Made by a program: the position numbers and the translations under genes | Shown here: piece after piece, positions 1 through 9,832 of the stretch | Numbering within the stretch: position 1 is the first letter of the stretch | How the letters are laid out: each line of letters opens with the position of its first letter | Source: Cudoniella acicularis | Lineage: Eukaryota; Ascomycota; Leotiomycetes; Helotiales; Helotiaceae | Direction of reading: 5' to 3' | Assembly (NCBI GenBank): GCA_013054445.1 | Contig: JAAMPI010000934.1 | Span: 1 to 22,782, forward strand | Length of the DNA stretch: 22,782 nt | Notes under the pieces: model-generated | The model's database searches: none | What the model saw: only the letters and a program-made list of their open reading frames with translations | What the model was told of the DNA's origin: nothing

Positions 1-397
1 TTGAGGATCATGAGCACCCAAGCTGTCTCAACAACAGCGAGATATCGTCTCGGGGTGGGTACTGGAATTTTGAACATTAAATTTGGTCAGGATGGGTTCG
101 GTCTTTACATACGACATACAGTAGATATGGTATGAGATTCTTTTGCTCTCGAGGCGATAGGCGCTGGGCACATCGTGACACGTGACACACGCAAGTGACT
201 CAGCAGTTCAGCGCTTCCAAGTTTTTAGGCAGCTTCCGGACATCTACAAACCTCCTTCCTCATCGTCTGCATAATATCAACTGCCGGTCAATCACTTACG
301 ACCTTACATCAAGCTACACCAAGTTCCGACACCACAAATTAACTCTCACGCAAACCCTCTTGCCACATCTCGCCTGTCACCAAACCTAGTATCCAAG
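1..397. other. Upstream region, no gene recognised
   Basis: No coding frame with recognisable protein content is visible on either strand. The stretch from about 230 to 397 is C- and A-rich with few G residues on the plus strand, which fits the 5' leader of the plus-strand gene that starts at 398. The context of that start (AAG ATG, A at -3) is favourable for translation. Confidence 0.4.
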
Positions 398-1365
398 ATG
401 AACAAGAAAGAACGATCCAGCTTGGCCAAAGACACGGTCAACAATGTCACCCCACAGATCTTGAACTCGAATGATCGCGCTTTAGCCGGAGTCAAGAACA
501 CGGAATTGATTCTTTACAACCCCGAATTGGACAAAAAGTCAAAAGGAAAACCACACATCGACGCCAAAACTCCGTCGTCCATCGATACAGACCCAAAAGA
601 TGGCCCCTCAACTTCGACACCACCAACCACCGAAGCCAGCACCAGCACTACCCCACCTACAAAAACCCTCACCCCTACAATTCCCTCACAATCCTCACCA
701 AAAATCACCGTCATCCAAGCCGACACCTTCACCGCCGCGCACAATCTTCTTTCCATCCTCCCCCCCATCCTCAAAAGCCAAAGTGGCAATCCTAAACATG
801 TGCTCTCCCCTCCGCCCGGGGGGCGGCTTCCTCAACGGCGCCCTCGCACAAGAAGAATCCCTCTGCACCCGCAGCACCCTCTACGCCTCTCTCACCCTCG
901 CCCCAAACTCCTCCACATTCTACCGACTCCCCTCCCTCGCCACCATCTACTCACCCGATATTCTCATTTTCCGCTCTCCTTCTCTTGAGGTCCTCCCTAA
1001 GAAAGATTGGTATTTTGTGGATGTCATTACTGCTGCTGCGGTGCGGAAGCCGGATTTGAAAGAGTCGCCTAACGGGAAGTTGGTTTATGAGGAGGTGGAT
1101 AGGGAGGAGATGGTGAAGAAGGTGAGGATGCTGTTTTGGGTTGCGGAGAAGAAGGGGGTTACGCATTTGGTGCTTGGGGCTTGGGGGGTGTGGCGCTTAT
1201 GGGAATCCGGTGGAGGAGGTGGCTGCTATTTTTAAGAGGGTTTTGGAGGGGGATAGGAAGAGAGAGGGGGTGACCGGTGGGATTCAGGAGGTCGTTTTTG
1301 CGATTTTTGATGCGGGGGATAATTTGAGAGTTTTTGGGGAGACTTTTGGGGGTGTTAGTGAGTGA
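398..1365 (+). pseudogene. Microbial-type PARG-like ADP-ribose hydrolase (TIGR02452/DUF2263 type), frame-disrupted
   Basis: Three plus-strand frames join into one protein of about 320 residues. The N-terminus (MNKKERSSLAKDT) resembles the start of the TIGR02452 family. The centre has VAILNMCSPLRPGGGFLNGA followed by LAQEE, which is the GGG-x(6-8)-QEE catalytic loop of poly(ADP-ribose) glycohydrolases. The end reads HLVLGAWG then GCGAYGNPVEEVA and VVFAIFD, the usual family C-terminus. The family removes ADP-ribose from modified targets. Two shifts break the frame. One is at the C7 run 750-756 and the other at the G6 run near 1180-1186; dropping one base from each run restores the reading. No GT-AG intron explains either. 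Both lie in homopolymers, so sequencing error and a real pseudogene are equally possible. The linker at residues about 60-105 is Pro/Thr/Ser-rich. Confidence 0.8.
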
Positions 1366-1652
1366 GTGAGAGTTGGCTGAAATATGCGATGGGAAGGATT
1401 AGGTGAGAAGAATGATAGAGAATGCCATCGAGTTAACTGTTTATAGCTTAGCACATAATGAATCCAGCACATAACGAATTCAAACCCAGATATACTCCTT
1501 TTAATACCCTTCTCGTTCGTATCATATACCTAAAGCTTACTAGGCACCCACTTTAATAAATTAGCACTACATGTTCCCTCTCAGAATACGCAGCTGGGAG
1601 GACGAAACATCCTCTCACTTTGAGGAATTAAGAAAAAGGGAAAAGAAATAAA

Positions 1653-2714
1653 TTAACTCACAACCGGCCTCCTCTTCCCCGCAAAAGCCTCTAACCCAAT
1701 CCCAATATTCTCCCCCGCAAACAGCTTCTCATTATACCTCTCCGCCGTAACCTGCACCGCATGCTCCACACTAGCCGTCTCCCACGCCTCTCTCAACGCC
1801 GCCCTTGTAACAACCACTGCATCAGGACTCAAAGCGGCGATCCTCTTCGCCATTTCAACAGCTTCTTCAACTACAGTTTCCGGAGTAGAGGAAATCTTGT
1901 TGATGAGTTGGCAATCGAGGGCTTCGGCAGCGGTGAGCCGGCGGCCGGTTAAAGCGATTTCGGACGCGAGGGGCATGCCTACGTTCCGGACTAGACGGGG
2001 AAGCCCGCCCGCAGAGGCGTATAATCCTACTATTGCTTCTGGTAATCCGAATGTAACTATTGGAGATGCCACTACGAGGTCACTATCCTCCCAAATTCAT
2101 CAGCACTTCAACAACCAACCTTCAACGAATCGCTTGAGGATGCGTATCACGTGACGTACCAATTCAAACAAATCTCAAAGCCCCCTCCGAGAGCGAAGCC
2201 ATTCACAGCCGCAATAACAGGTTTCTTGCCGACCCGCCGGCTGATGCCGCAGAATCCGGACGGGGGATGCCGGCGTTGAGAGGGATGGGGAGGGGTAGCG
2301 CGGAAGGTGGCTTGTTCGATGAGGTCTTGGCCGGCGCAGAAGGATTTGGGGCCTGTGCCGGTGATGATTGCGATGTGGAGGTGGGGGGAGGTGTCGAACC
2401 ACTTTTTAGTTGTTTGTTTGTTAGTTTGCTTGTTGGCTTTTGAGGGCTCGAGATAAGAGAGGAGGTAAAGAGGAGAAAGGAGAGGAGAAGGGGATGAGAA
2501 GTATGAAACGCGTTGAAAATAGAAAACAATCCAAATATGAACAAAAACAGGCATCTCTCACACTCATAATAGCATCCGCCTCCCAATGCGCCGCGCTGGG
2601 CAGTGAATTCATCTGCGCGGGCCGATTGATCGTGATGAGAAGGATCTCTGGGTCGGGGTAACTCAGGATGAACGAGTCGCTTTTGGGAGGTGGTTTTGAT
2701 GCCATCTTACTCAA
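1653..2714 (-). CDS. Enoyl-CoA hydratase/isomerase (crotonase fold), three exons
   Basis: Exons are 2714-2562, 2401-2160 and 2082-1653 on the minus strand, giving 274 residues, a normal family length. Intron 1 (2561-2402, 160 nt) starts GTGAGA and ends AAAAG with CTAAC upstream. Intron 2 (2159-2083, 77 nt) starts GTACGT and ends ATAG with GCTGATG. Phases agree. The product shows the oxyanion-hole motif FCAGQDL (about 72-78), NGFALGGGFEI (about 118-128) and FGLPEA (about 143-148). Glu127 and Glu147 sit 20 residues apart, as do the two catalytic glutamates of crotonase. It probably hydrates or isomerises an enoyl-CoA in fatty-acid or amino-acid breakdown. The C-terminus (RRPVVS) is not a peroxisomal SKL-type signal, and no clear targeting peptide is seen. 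A second in-frame Met lies three codons in. The substrate cannot be told from sequence. Confidence 0.88.
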
Positions 2715-3413
2715 ATTGTTCTGGAATTTCTAAAGTTGTGGTGTTGATGGATGATTAATTGAATGAGGATAAGAAGGTTGAAGGTTTGTAGTGAGGTTGA
2801 TGATAAATTTCAGGGGTCAGCTGAACCGAACCCCGCGTGGAAGGTTAGCCTGCCTCGGCTTCTTTTTTGGGCTTTGTTGTGTAAGTAGAATAAACAAACT
2901 AGTGATATCTAGTTATTCTAACTATAAAATAATAAAACTAATATATTAGTACCAGATAAATATTATCTATAACCAGGCTTTAATGCGACTTATTTTTAAA
3001 TAAATATATTAAATATATAGAAATATAAAAATACTAGCTAATTTTTTTTTAGTTAATAATAAAGTAAATTTTAAATTTTAAAAGAAGTTTTAATATAATT
3101 AAAAAGAAAATAGACTTTGATCTAAGCTTAATATTATTATAATAAGTAATATAAGAAATATATATTCTACCTTCTTACGTATAGTAATTTAATAAAGTCT
3201 TATTAGTTAATAGATTTCTACATTAATCAATAAGACCCTAAATCATAAGCAGAAAGAGTCAATGCCTCACGATACACTTTGAGTTGAGTATAACATAGAA
3301 ATATCATGACCATTGAATTATTTCTTCTAACTAGCTTTGGTTATGTGTGACAGTTTGAAGCTTAGTAGGCCCTCCTCCTCATCCCTTATTCCAATATCTC
3401 CCACGTTGAAAAT
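2715..3413. other. Intergenic, AT-rich block (about 2885-3240)
   Basis: After about 165 bp of ordinary promoter-like sequence upstream of the enoyl-CoA hydratase gene, composition changes sharply. From about 2885 to 3240 it is dominated by TA, TAA and TTA words with hardly any C or G and stop codons in all frames. This resembles RIP-mutated repeat DNA, but no element ends or protein remnant can be read. The last 170 bp return to mixed composition. Confidence 0.5.
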
Positions 3414-4562
3414 CTAACCAAGATGTGTAGACTTTGCCTGAGCCGCCGGCCATGGATTGGTCGACGAAGTCGCAAGCCTCTGGAACGTCATCCCCTGGAG
3501 CTCAACTTTCCCAGCTTCAAAGTTCAATGTCTGATAAAAGAGAACAATCCTGTCCCTGCTAGGAATTACAGCCGCAATTGCACTTCTTGGCGTGGGCGTT
3601 GCAACCGTCTGGGGCTCCGATGCCTTTCCATCTTTAATGGCAATCATCTTGATATGGTTGTTTTGCGACGATGTGTAGAAGCAGTATAGAGTTGCCCCGT
3701 CGTCAACAGTAGTAAGGCTAGTATGGGGCGCGAACCGCAGATCTAAAGTTCGAATAGTTTCGACCTCTATTCTAGCTGTCAGCCATCACTGTCTCCTCGA
3801 GGATCCATGGCATGGATATACTTACGAGAATCCTGCGAATGAGCAAAGTGCAAGCGTATCCCATTGAAGATACACCACTGGAAGCGAGCTCTGTGGGATG
3901 ACATGAAGGCCATTGCGAACAGGAACAGCCGTAATAGAGGTACCGTAAAGCGGAGGGTCGACAACGCGTGGAGGAGGTGCGGGAGGCGGCGGATTGGGAG
4001 TCATGTCAGGTGCCCCGGCGACCCATCTACCATTCTTCGTGGAGTAGCTGAGCAGTTCAATGGCTGCGTCTCTATTTGGCGTCTGATAATAGAGACATAT
4101 GGCTTGGAAGTTGTTCTTGGATATAGTGATTGCAGTGAGCTGAGAGTAATGGGCGCAAGGGATGTGCAATTGCAAGAGACCAGTGTCTTCTGGCCAAGGG
4201 GTGCTCCTGGATTGGACACCATGGATGAAGTTCTTGTCGTCAACGTAGAATAAGTACTATCATCGAGTCAACCATAATCCCCTAATGAGTCAAACTTCAA
4301 AATCAGCTACCCTGGTAGATCCAATACATGCCGCGGCCAAAGGGGTAAACAATTTCGGAGCACTATCAGGTACTTCATCGTCTTCATAACGAGCGAGAAC
4401 ATGGTTTTGAAATTGGTACGAATAAATGTCCTGATTGCCCCTAACAGTCTTCAGCTGTCCTCGGCATTCAACTAGGACACCTTCGTCGGTTTGGGCATAT
4501 GTGTAAACATCCTTCCCGACAGCGAGTGCAGTGAGAGCAGTATCTGGCAGATATGGAGACAT
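3414..4562 (-). CDS. Fungal fucose-specific lectin-like beta-propeller protein, three exons
   Basis: Exons are 4562-4311, 4256-3826 and 3771-3414 on the minus strand. Both introns are 54 nt (GTAGCT...ATAG and GTAAGT...CTAG) and phases agree, giving 346 residues. The start at 4562 has a strong context (CCACC before ATG); an in-frame ATG at 4628 would add 22 residues. The protein has repeated blade-like units: an aromatic strand pair (VYTYAQTDEG, YLFYVDDKNFIHGV, ICLYYQTPN, LYCFYTSSQNN) followed by small residues and a TPLAAA- or TSITAV-like turn. This is the pattern of the Aleuria aurantia-type fucose lectin family. A proline-rich insert (NPPPPAPPPRV) lies mid-protein. No signal peptide is seen, as is usual for that family. 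It probably binds a sugar, but fucose specificity is not shown. It is divergent from the ADP-ribosyltransferase gene at 5236. Confidence 0.65.
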
Positions 4563-4787
4563 GGTGGGCTTTGGGAATGATTGCCAGGAAATATTGACCG
4601 CAAGTCTATTTTGTGATGGGAGGGGCAAAACGGACTCTTATGTCACAGCGGTGGTACAAAGTCACCAATATCTGCATGCAGTTTGAAGGGGACTATTGCC
4701 GGTGCAGCCGGAGGTCAATCGGATTATTGATCATGTAGTTATATTTGCGCGGTTTCAAGAGCCAATGTGAAGTTGTGAGCGCTTTCT

Positions 4788-4809
4788 GTTGTGTAACCGT
4801 TGTGTAACC
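4788..4809. repeat. 11-bp tandem duplication (GTTGTGTAACC x2)
   Basis: Two perfect adjacent copies of GTTGTGTAACC, continued by GTT. It lies inside the divergent promoter region and could be a paired regulator site or a replication-slippage product. Confidence 0.7.
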
Positions 4810-5164
4810 GTTCAGCTTTGCGTACTTTTTCACTTTCTCATGCCTAATCTTCAGCCAACCACGCTTTCCTGCAGTCAGCTCCTTAGCTGAGACACAAAAC
4901 CAGCGATGAGCCATTGGCAGCTACATTCTTTGGCTTTGCCGGGCTGCATATCCGACCCTTGCCACTCTGCAAGTTTTCTCCCCACCTACTTCGAATCTGT
5001 TTATTGAGTATTGTAATTCAACAGCCTCATATTTGACATTCTACTTGCCTGTTTATTTTGCAGTGGTCCTTCCCCCTCGGCATATCTTCATTGCTTTGGC
5101 AGCCTGCTGCAAGTGAGGGAGTTCACGCAATATATTTTCTGTGGGTTAACCTGATCGCAACGAG

Positions 5165-5171
5165 TATATAA
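5165..5171 (+). promoter_or_regulatory. TATA-like box of the ADP-ribosyltransferase gene
   Basis: TATATAA stands 65 bp before the start codon at 5236, at a plausible distance for a short 5' leader. The start context is AACAATAAAATG, with A at -3. Confidence 0.45.
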
Positions 5172-5235
5172 CGGTATATTTACCACTTTAGGCGGCTAGA
5201 TTTCGAGGTCTGAGGGATTTTGGACCAACAATAAA

Positions 5236-6972
5236 ATGATTGAATTCTATCCAGACCTGTTCGTTGCGGCCACCAACCGATTCCGCGACGCGGTGGGCGA
5301 TCTTCGAACCATTTTCAACCGCATTAACGAGGCCCTACGTAGCCGCCGAAACCGTGAACGGGAAATTGTTTGGAGACCTGCGAGAGTGCCGAATATTCGA
5401 GTCGAGTCCAACGACCCTGACGACCAGAGAGAAGTCCCAGCTGCTGCACAACGTCTCATCCGCTGGGCCCGCCAACACCCCAATCAGATCTTCAGAGCTG
5501 GCTTTGAGCCTCGCAACGATGGTGGAGAGTTCAACCTTGCTGCATATGTTGGGGGAGCAGTAGATTCACTGTTCGTATCTACGACTCGATGTTTCATGGA
5601 AGATGGATGCCTCATGAGATGGAGACCAGATACGACACATAGGGCAAGAGACGCACAGTATAGAAGTGAGAGGCGCTACGAGTACGAGATTTATGCACAC
5701 GGAGGCATCGACGTCAACCGCAGTCTCGGAGAAAACCATCAATTTCATGAGCAAAATGAAATTGCATTTCCTGGAGGGATCAGAAGGGAGTTAATTCGAT
5801 CGGTATTGGAATATGACGAGAATGGCGCTCCCATTCGCTATTGGATTAACGAGCATTTCGACTTGAATGTTCTTCCTCCAGAGAATCGAGTGCCTATAAG
5901 CGATCTACCAAACCATTTGTTTCCGGACTACGTTGAAGTTGTGTTCTGGAATGAGGCTAATCAGCAACCGCCTGGTGACCATGATCGCGAGCTTCGCAGC
6001 GCTGATGTTGACGAGCTTATGCGTTGGCCCGGCTCTGTGGAGCAGGTCACAGCTACGATGCTGACCTCGAAATCACTCACCCAGGATGATGTGCCCGTAG
6101 AGAGACACCAATATGCTATCAACATTTTCGGCACAGAAATGGTCCTCACTTGCGTCAATAGGACGGAACTCACTCTCGATATCTGGCAAGACAAACCGAC
6201 GCAGCATTTCCGATGTACTAACTATAAGGGCTATATTGGATTCCTCTGTGTTGGAGCGGCTGATGGCAATTCCCGGTATTTGGGGTTCGACAACTGGGAG
6301 AAGCTCGCCTGCAAAGCGCACCTGCAAAGAGACTATGAGCATATTCATCCCCGAGCTGACCCTGCTGGCGGCTTCTACCTCTTCATGCACAAAGACGACA
6401 AACTCGCACCTGTCTTACGGACTTCACGTACTGAACTGAAAATGATGGCGACCAGCACCACTAAATTCGGTTTTACTGCTCTCGATACGCCACGCAACTC
6501 CCGTGTTCATTGGGGTTTACCCGCTCCTTCTTCCGAGAGCCAGCGCCCAATTAATGGCGGCATCTATGTTATCCAGGTCCAAGGCACCACCAACAGGGTA
6601 TTCTCCGGTACCGGTAGCAACAAGAACATTCTGATGCTGGAAAACTATAATGGATCAGCCGCGCAGCACTTTCGTTGCACGCTCTATGATAATTGGATAG
6701 GATTTATCTGCGTGGGAGCTTATGGCGGCGAAGGCCGCTACATCAATCGTGATGGCTGGGATGTTATTTGCGAATCAAGGTATCAAAGGGAGAACGAACA
6801 CATTGATGTTAGACCTGAGCCAACGGGTGGTTTCACACTGTGGATGAAGCAAAATGACAGAGGTAATAGATATCTTGCCGCCATTGCCCGTGATGGATGG
6901 GGGCGGTTGGAGCTAACAGGCCAGCTAACCCGTGTTATTTTCAAGCCTGTCAGTGATATTCAGAATATGTAG
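5236..6972 (+). CDS. Pierisin/scabin-type ADP-ribosyltransferase with two C-terminal lectin-like repeats
   Basis: A single uninterrupted 578-residue frame. Residues about 80-260 form an ADP-ribosyltransferase domain of the R-S-E class: Arg87 in IFRAGF, the S-T-T strand at 115-117 and QNE at 173-175, with YEIYAHGGIDV (150-160) between. Q-x-E instead of E-x-E is what DNA-guanine-modifying pierisin and scabin, and the C3-type enzymes, carry, so arginine is not the expected target. Residues about 292-416 and 443-571 are two copies of a roughly 125-residue module sharing QHFRCT, IGF-CVGA, GRY, EHI and GGF; they look beta-trefoil/lectin-like, as in pierisin, which also follows its catalytic part with lectin repeats. 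No signal peptide and no introns are seen, while neighbouring genes have several. A role as a cytotoxic or defence protein is inferred, and the target is unknown. The gene looks intact. Confidence 0.8.
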   Translation: MIEFYPDLFVAATNRFRDAVGDLRTIFNRINEALRSRRNREREIVWRPARVPNIRVESNDPDDQREVPAAAQRLIRWARQHPNQIFRAGFEPRNDGGEFNLAAYVGGAVDSLFVSTTRCFMEDGCLMRWRPDTTHRARDAQYRSERRYEYEIYAHGGIDVNRSLGENHQFHEQNEIAFPGGIRRELIRSVLEYDENGAPIRYWINEHFDLNVLPPENRVPISDLPNHLFPDYVEVVFWNEANQQPPGDHDRELRSADVDELMRWPGSVEQVTATMLTSKSLTQDDVPVERHQYAINIFGTEMVLTCVNRTELTLDIWQDKPTQHFRCTNYKGYIGFLCVGAADGNSRYLGFDNWEKLACKAHLQRDYEHIHPRADPAGGFYLFMHKDDKLAPVLRTSRTELKMMATSTTKFGFTALDTPRNSRVHWGLPAPSSESQRPINGGIYVIQVQGTTNRVFSGTGSNKNILMLENYNGSAAQHFRCTLYDNWIGFICVGAYGGEGRYINRDGWDVICESRYQRENEHIDVRPEPTGGFTLWMKQNDRGNRYLAAIARDGWGRLELTGQLTRVIFKPVSDIQNM

Positions 6973-7004
6973 ATGGTATGGTTGACTCTTGAGGCAATAG
7001 AAGA

Positions 7005-7010
7005 AATAAA
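7005..7010 (+). terminator. Poly(A) signal AATAAA
   Basis: AATAAA begins 33 bp after the ADP-ribosyltransferase stop codon, in A-rich sequence, where a fungal 3'-end signal is expected. Confidence 0.5.
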
Positions 7011-7364
7011 AATTTGGCTTCAATTACGAAATTACTCTTGTAACGCTTAGAAACATCGTTTGTCTCTTGCCTCTTTAACTCCAAAATAGCATTGCCCTGT
7101 ATCCTTTTTCTTCCTTATTTTATATAATTCTAGTTTTATCTAAAGAAAAGAAATATCTAAATAATATTAAATGTAATAATAATATAAAATAGGGTTTAAA
7201 GGGTTTTAAAAAGAAACTAAGATAAAAAATAAAGATAATCAGCTAGTTTTAAAGTCTTTCATAAAAAAGCTTCTTAGTTATTATATATTAGGCTTTACTT
7301 TAATTAAGGTTGTATACTTATTAATTTATTTTATATTAGAGGGTTTAAAAACTAATTAAACAAA

Positions 7365-7500
7365 AGGCTTATCTAAATCTACTAGCCTATTACTATATCC
7401 TTTATAACCTAAGCATGCTCAAGAATCACTCTCCTCTAGGTTCCTTTCACTCTTTACAGCTTCCTTAAGGTCTTTATATTAACCCCTTTTATAGCGAACT
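7365..7500 (-). pseudogene. Eroded 3' end of a second MFS transporter, paralogous to the one at 9833
   Basis: Read on the minus strand, 7421-7465 gives EAVKSERNLEESDS and a stop. This matches the C-terminus EAVKSERKPEDGHS plus stop of the intact transporter. Upstream in the same frame a KRG block followed by a stop codon matches KRGS of the intact protein. At DNA level about 60 bp align at roughly 78 percent by eye, mostly with transition differences, and similarity continues weakly into the 3' flank (7365-7418 against 9781-9832). It is therefore a degraded copy, not a gene. The rest of the copy is lost or too mutated to recognise. Confidence 0.65.
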
Positions 7501-7825
7501 CTCCCTTTTCCACTTCTTGTTGTTATTACCCTACCTATTTAAAATATAACTGTAGTGTAATAAGCATCTCTAGCACATAATCAGAAAATATATATTTATC
7601 GAACGTAAAGAATCAGATAAGTAAAATCATACTAAAATGTGAATTGGCTCTAGCGAATCTGTTATCATGTGTACACACCGGAGATCTAGAAATCAGGAGA
7701 GCTGCCATGAGTTGCAAAGCCGCAACATGAAGTGTTAATTATGAGAAACGTGTAATCTTGTATAAGGGCCCGGCCATTCTAAATCTTGTCTATCACCACT
7801 CCATGGCGAGGTATGAACTCTCATC

Positions 7826-9336
7826 CTACGTCTTCAATACCACTTCAATCACCCCCTCCTCATCATCACTGAAAGGATTTTTCCAAATTTTCACAAGTTC
7901 CAATCCAACCAACGACACAAGATCAACCCATTGCTTTTCTGTCCGTTTTATGCCGGCTAAACACGACATCATATTGAGATCTCCCGCAGCAAAGAAAGCA
8001 GGGCAGTCTCTTTCTGGTAGTACAGACTCATTCAGAAGGATTTTCGAGTATCCTGGCTTCATGGCGGGCATTAAGTTGCGGAGGATTTCCCGGCATTTTT
8101 TGTCAGAGAAATCATGCAAGAGGAAGTGTGTGTAGTAAACACGAGCGCCTGTTATTTTTGTCAAATCTCGTAGAACAAATTATGCTTCTAATCATTTGAA
8201 ATGGGTATTTCTTACTCTTCACAGGCTGCTCTGTATAAATATCGTGAGACATAGCATGAATACCCTCACTCAGACCCACAACATTTTCTATTGTCTTCGG
8301 CAGGTCTTGAAGTACAAGATGCCCCTTCGCCTCCGGGAACTTACCCAAGAACTTCTCTAGATCGTGTCCATAAGCACCACCCATATCAACCAGTAAGACC
8401 TCATCCTGTGCACCGCCAAAACTGGACAATATCTCGTCTACGACAGGGAACCAGTCAATCCAATGCTTTCTCGTAACGCGAATTCCAGACATATATACAC
8501 TGAAATCATGAAGCTTCTCTAGATCGGCTTGCGTCATTTCGAAATAGGACATCTCGGTGTTCAAAGCCCATTGGAAAGGACCGTGGGACCCATCTGTGGG
8601 GACTTTGTAGCCGAATTTGCGGAAGTATTCGGGCATGTGCATTTGGACAATTGTTGTTCTGTCGTGACTGAAAACGCGTTTTCTATTAGTAGAGGAATAA
8701 ATACCGAGGTTATAGTAAGCTCACCAAACCTTTAAGGCTGCCTCTAGTGGGTGTTTTGCCATGGCTCGAGTCAAATCCGTGGCAAGGTATAATTGCTCAT
8801 CGGCTTCCTTTGCGAATCCTATGGAGCAGAGCACTCGCATCAAACGAACTTCGAAAAACATATCAGCTCTGATTGCGTCTCGTGCTTTGTACCAGAAATA
8901 TACCAATAAGAAGCACCTCGGCATTTGAACTTTCTGCAAGTTCCTGAGCAGAGAGAGGTTCGGCATCACTTTCAGCTAGCATGCGGAACAATCGCAAGTC
9001 AATTCCCACTCGAAGAGCCATTCGCTGGGGTCCAAACTATATGTATCATTAGCTGGAAGTTGCCAACTTGGTTGCGTTGATGCGGATTCTCACCTCCCAG
9101 GCGTATCTCATCACAGTCTCTTCTGGCTTCTCCAGGGATTTAACTATATTTTTTGCCATTCCAAGCGCCGATTTTCTTGTTTCATCGTCAAAATTTCCCA
9201 CCTCTGCTTCAATTACTCGTGAAACATGTTGAAGGTGTTGCGCTGGCGACAACTCAACACTAGACGCGTTGGGTGCAGAATTATCAGAAGACATTAGGAC
9301 TAGCGAGTTTGCGGTCGAGAATTCCAAAGACTGCAA
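7826..9336 (-). CDS. SAM-dependent O-methyltransferase (fungal COMT type), five exons
   Basis: Exons on the minus strand are 9336-9094, 9036-8904, 8848-8725, 8667-8216 and 8148-7826. The four introns are 57, 55, 57 and 67 nt, all GT-AG with compatible phases, giving 424 residues. Branch-like sites GCTAATG, GCTGATA and ACTAAT are visible. Motif I is VDMGGAYGHD (about 260-269), followed by VLQDLP. The catalytic stretch is FLLHDFSDKKCREIL, with His329 the likely base, and MKPGYSKILLNE follows. N-terminal helices hold the winged-helix dimerisation part (QRMALRVGIDLRLFRML and later LATDLTRAM). For the last intron, acceptor AACAG was preferred to CGAG because it gives QPVKSARVYY, the family pattern. 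The enzyme would methylate a hydroxyl on a small aromatic or polyketide-like molecule. It lies in line with the exporter and the regulator. A start at 9294 (Met15) is also possible. Confidence 0.87.
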
Positions 9337-9832
9337 CTGTAGGAAGAATTCTTGGAGATGTAGAACTCAAAAGGCCCAGTGTTGGGGTTTCTCCGACAGT
9401 TGGCTTCAGTGACAAATCAGTCTTTGAATACCGAGTATGACTGCTGACTGCATAGAATCAAAGTCAAAAACTGCCGGTCCTAGGGATGATATCCACATCT
9501 AACACAGAAAGTGACGTGATGTTGCCAATTTTACGTAAACATCGAGGTGACGCACAGCGGAACCTCTTGTCCTAAGTTTTTTGCTACAGACATCTATATA
9601 ATCCCTGTTCTAGCCACACAGCGCTTGAGAACATCCCTTAGAGTACAAGTAAAAGTCCGAACTACGGATCCTAATATACCTAGTCATCTAATGTTGTATG
9701 ATGGAAGGAGAGAATACAAAGTATTTTAAGATGACTTTTATAAATAATAAACCATATTCTTTTAATCAATTACACATATAGCTTATTCAAAATTTCCGCC
9801 TTATTAGTACATTCTTCGTAACTTGAGCACAC
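9337..9832. other. Intergenic between methyltransferase 5' end and transporter 3' end
   Basis: The promoter of the methyltransferase should lie in the first few hundred bases. The last 100 bp are AT-rich and form the 3' flank of the transporter; part of this flank is also found in the eroded copy near 7365. No coding content is seen. Confidence 0.4.

Larger units (their letters stand above)
4563..5235. promoter_or_regulatory. Shared divergent promoter region
   Basis: This 673-bp stretch separates the start of the lectin-like gene (minus) from that of the ADP-ribosyltransferase gene (plus), so it must hold both promoters. It contains an 11-bp tandem repeat at 4788-4809 and a TATA-like box at 5165-5171. 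An open frame at 4693-4914 (minus) has no recognisable content. Confidence 0.5.
6973..7825. other. AT-rich intergenic block between the transferase and the metabolite genes
   Basis: From about 7110 to 7640 the sequence is strongly A+T-rich with TA-rich words and stops in every frame, which suggests RIP-type erosion. It contains one recognisable fossil, the transporter tail at 7365-7500, so at least part of the block derives from a duplicated gene. Nothing else can be read. Confidence 0.5.

Noticed and set aside
2147..2586. Alternative long minus-strand frames in the enoyl-CoA hydratase gene
   Set aside because: They read through intron 1 or in shifted frames over exon 2; the three-exon model gives a complete crotonase protein.
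4693..4914. 73-residue minus-strand frame in the divergent promoter region
   Set aside because: It has no recognisable motif, no good start context, and lies where two promoters are needed.
9547..9729. 60-residue plus-strand frame between methyltransferase and transporter
   Set aside because: It lies in the likely promoter of the methyltransferase and shows no motif or codon pattern of a gene.
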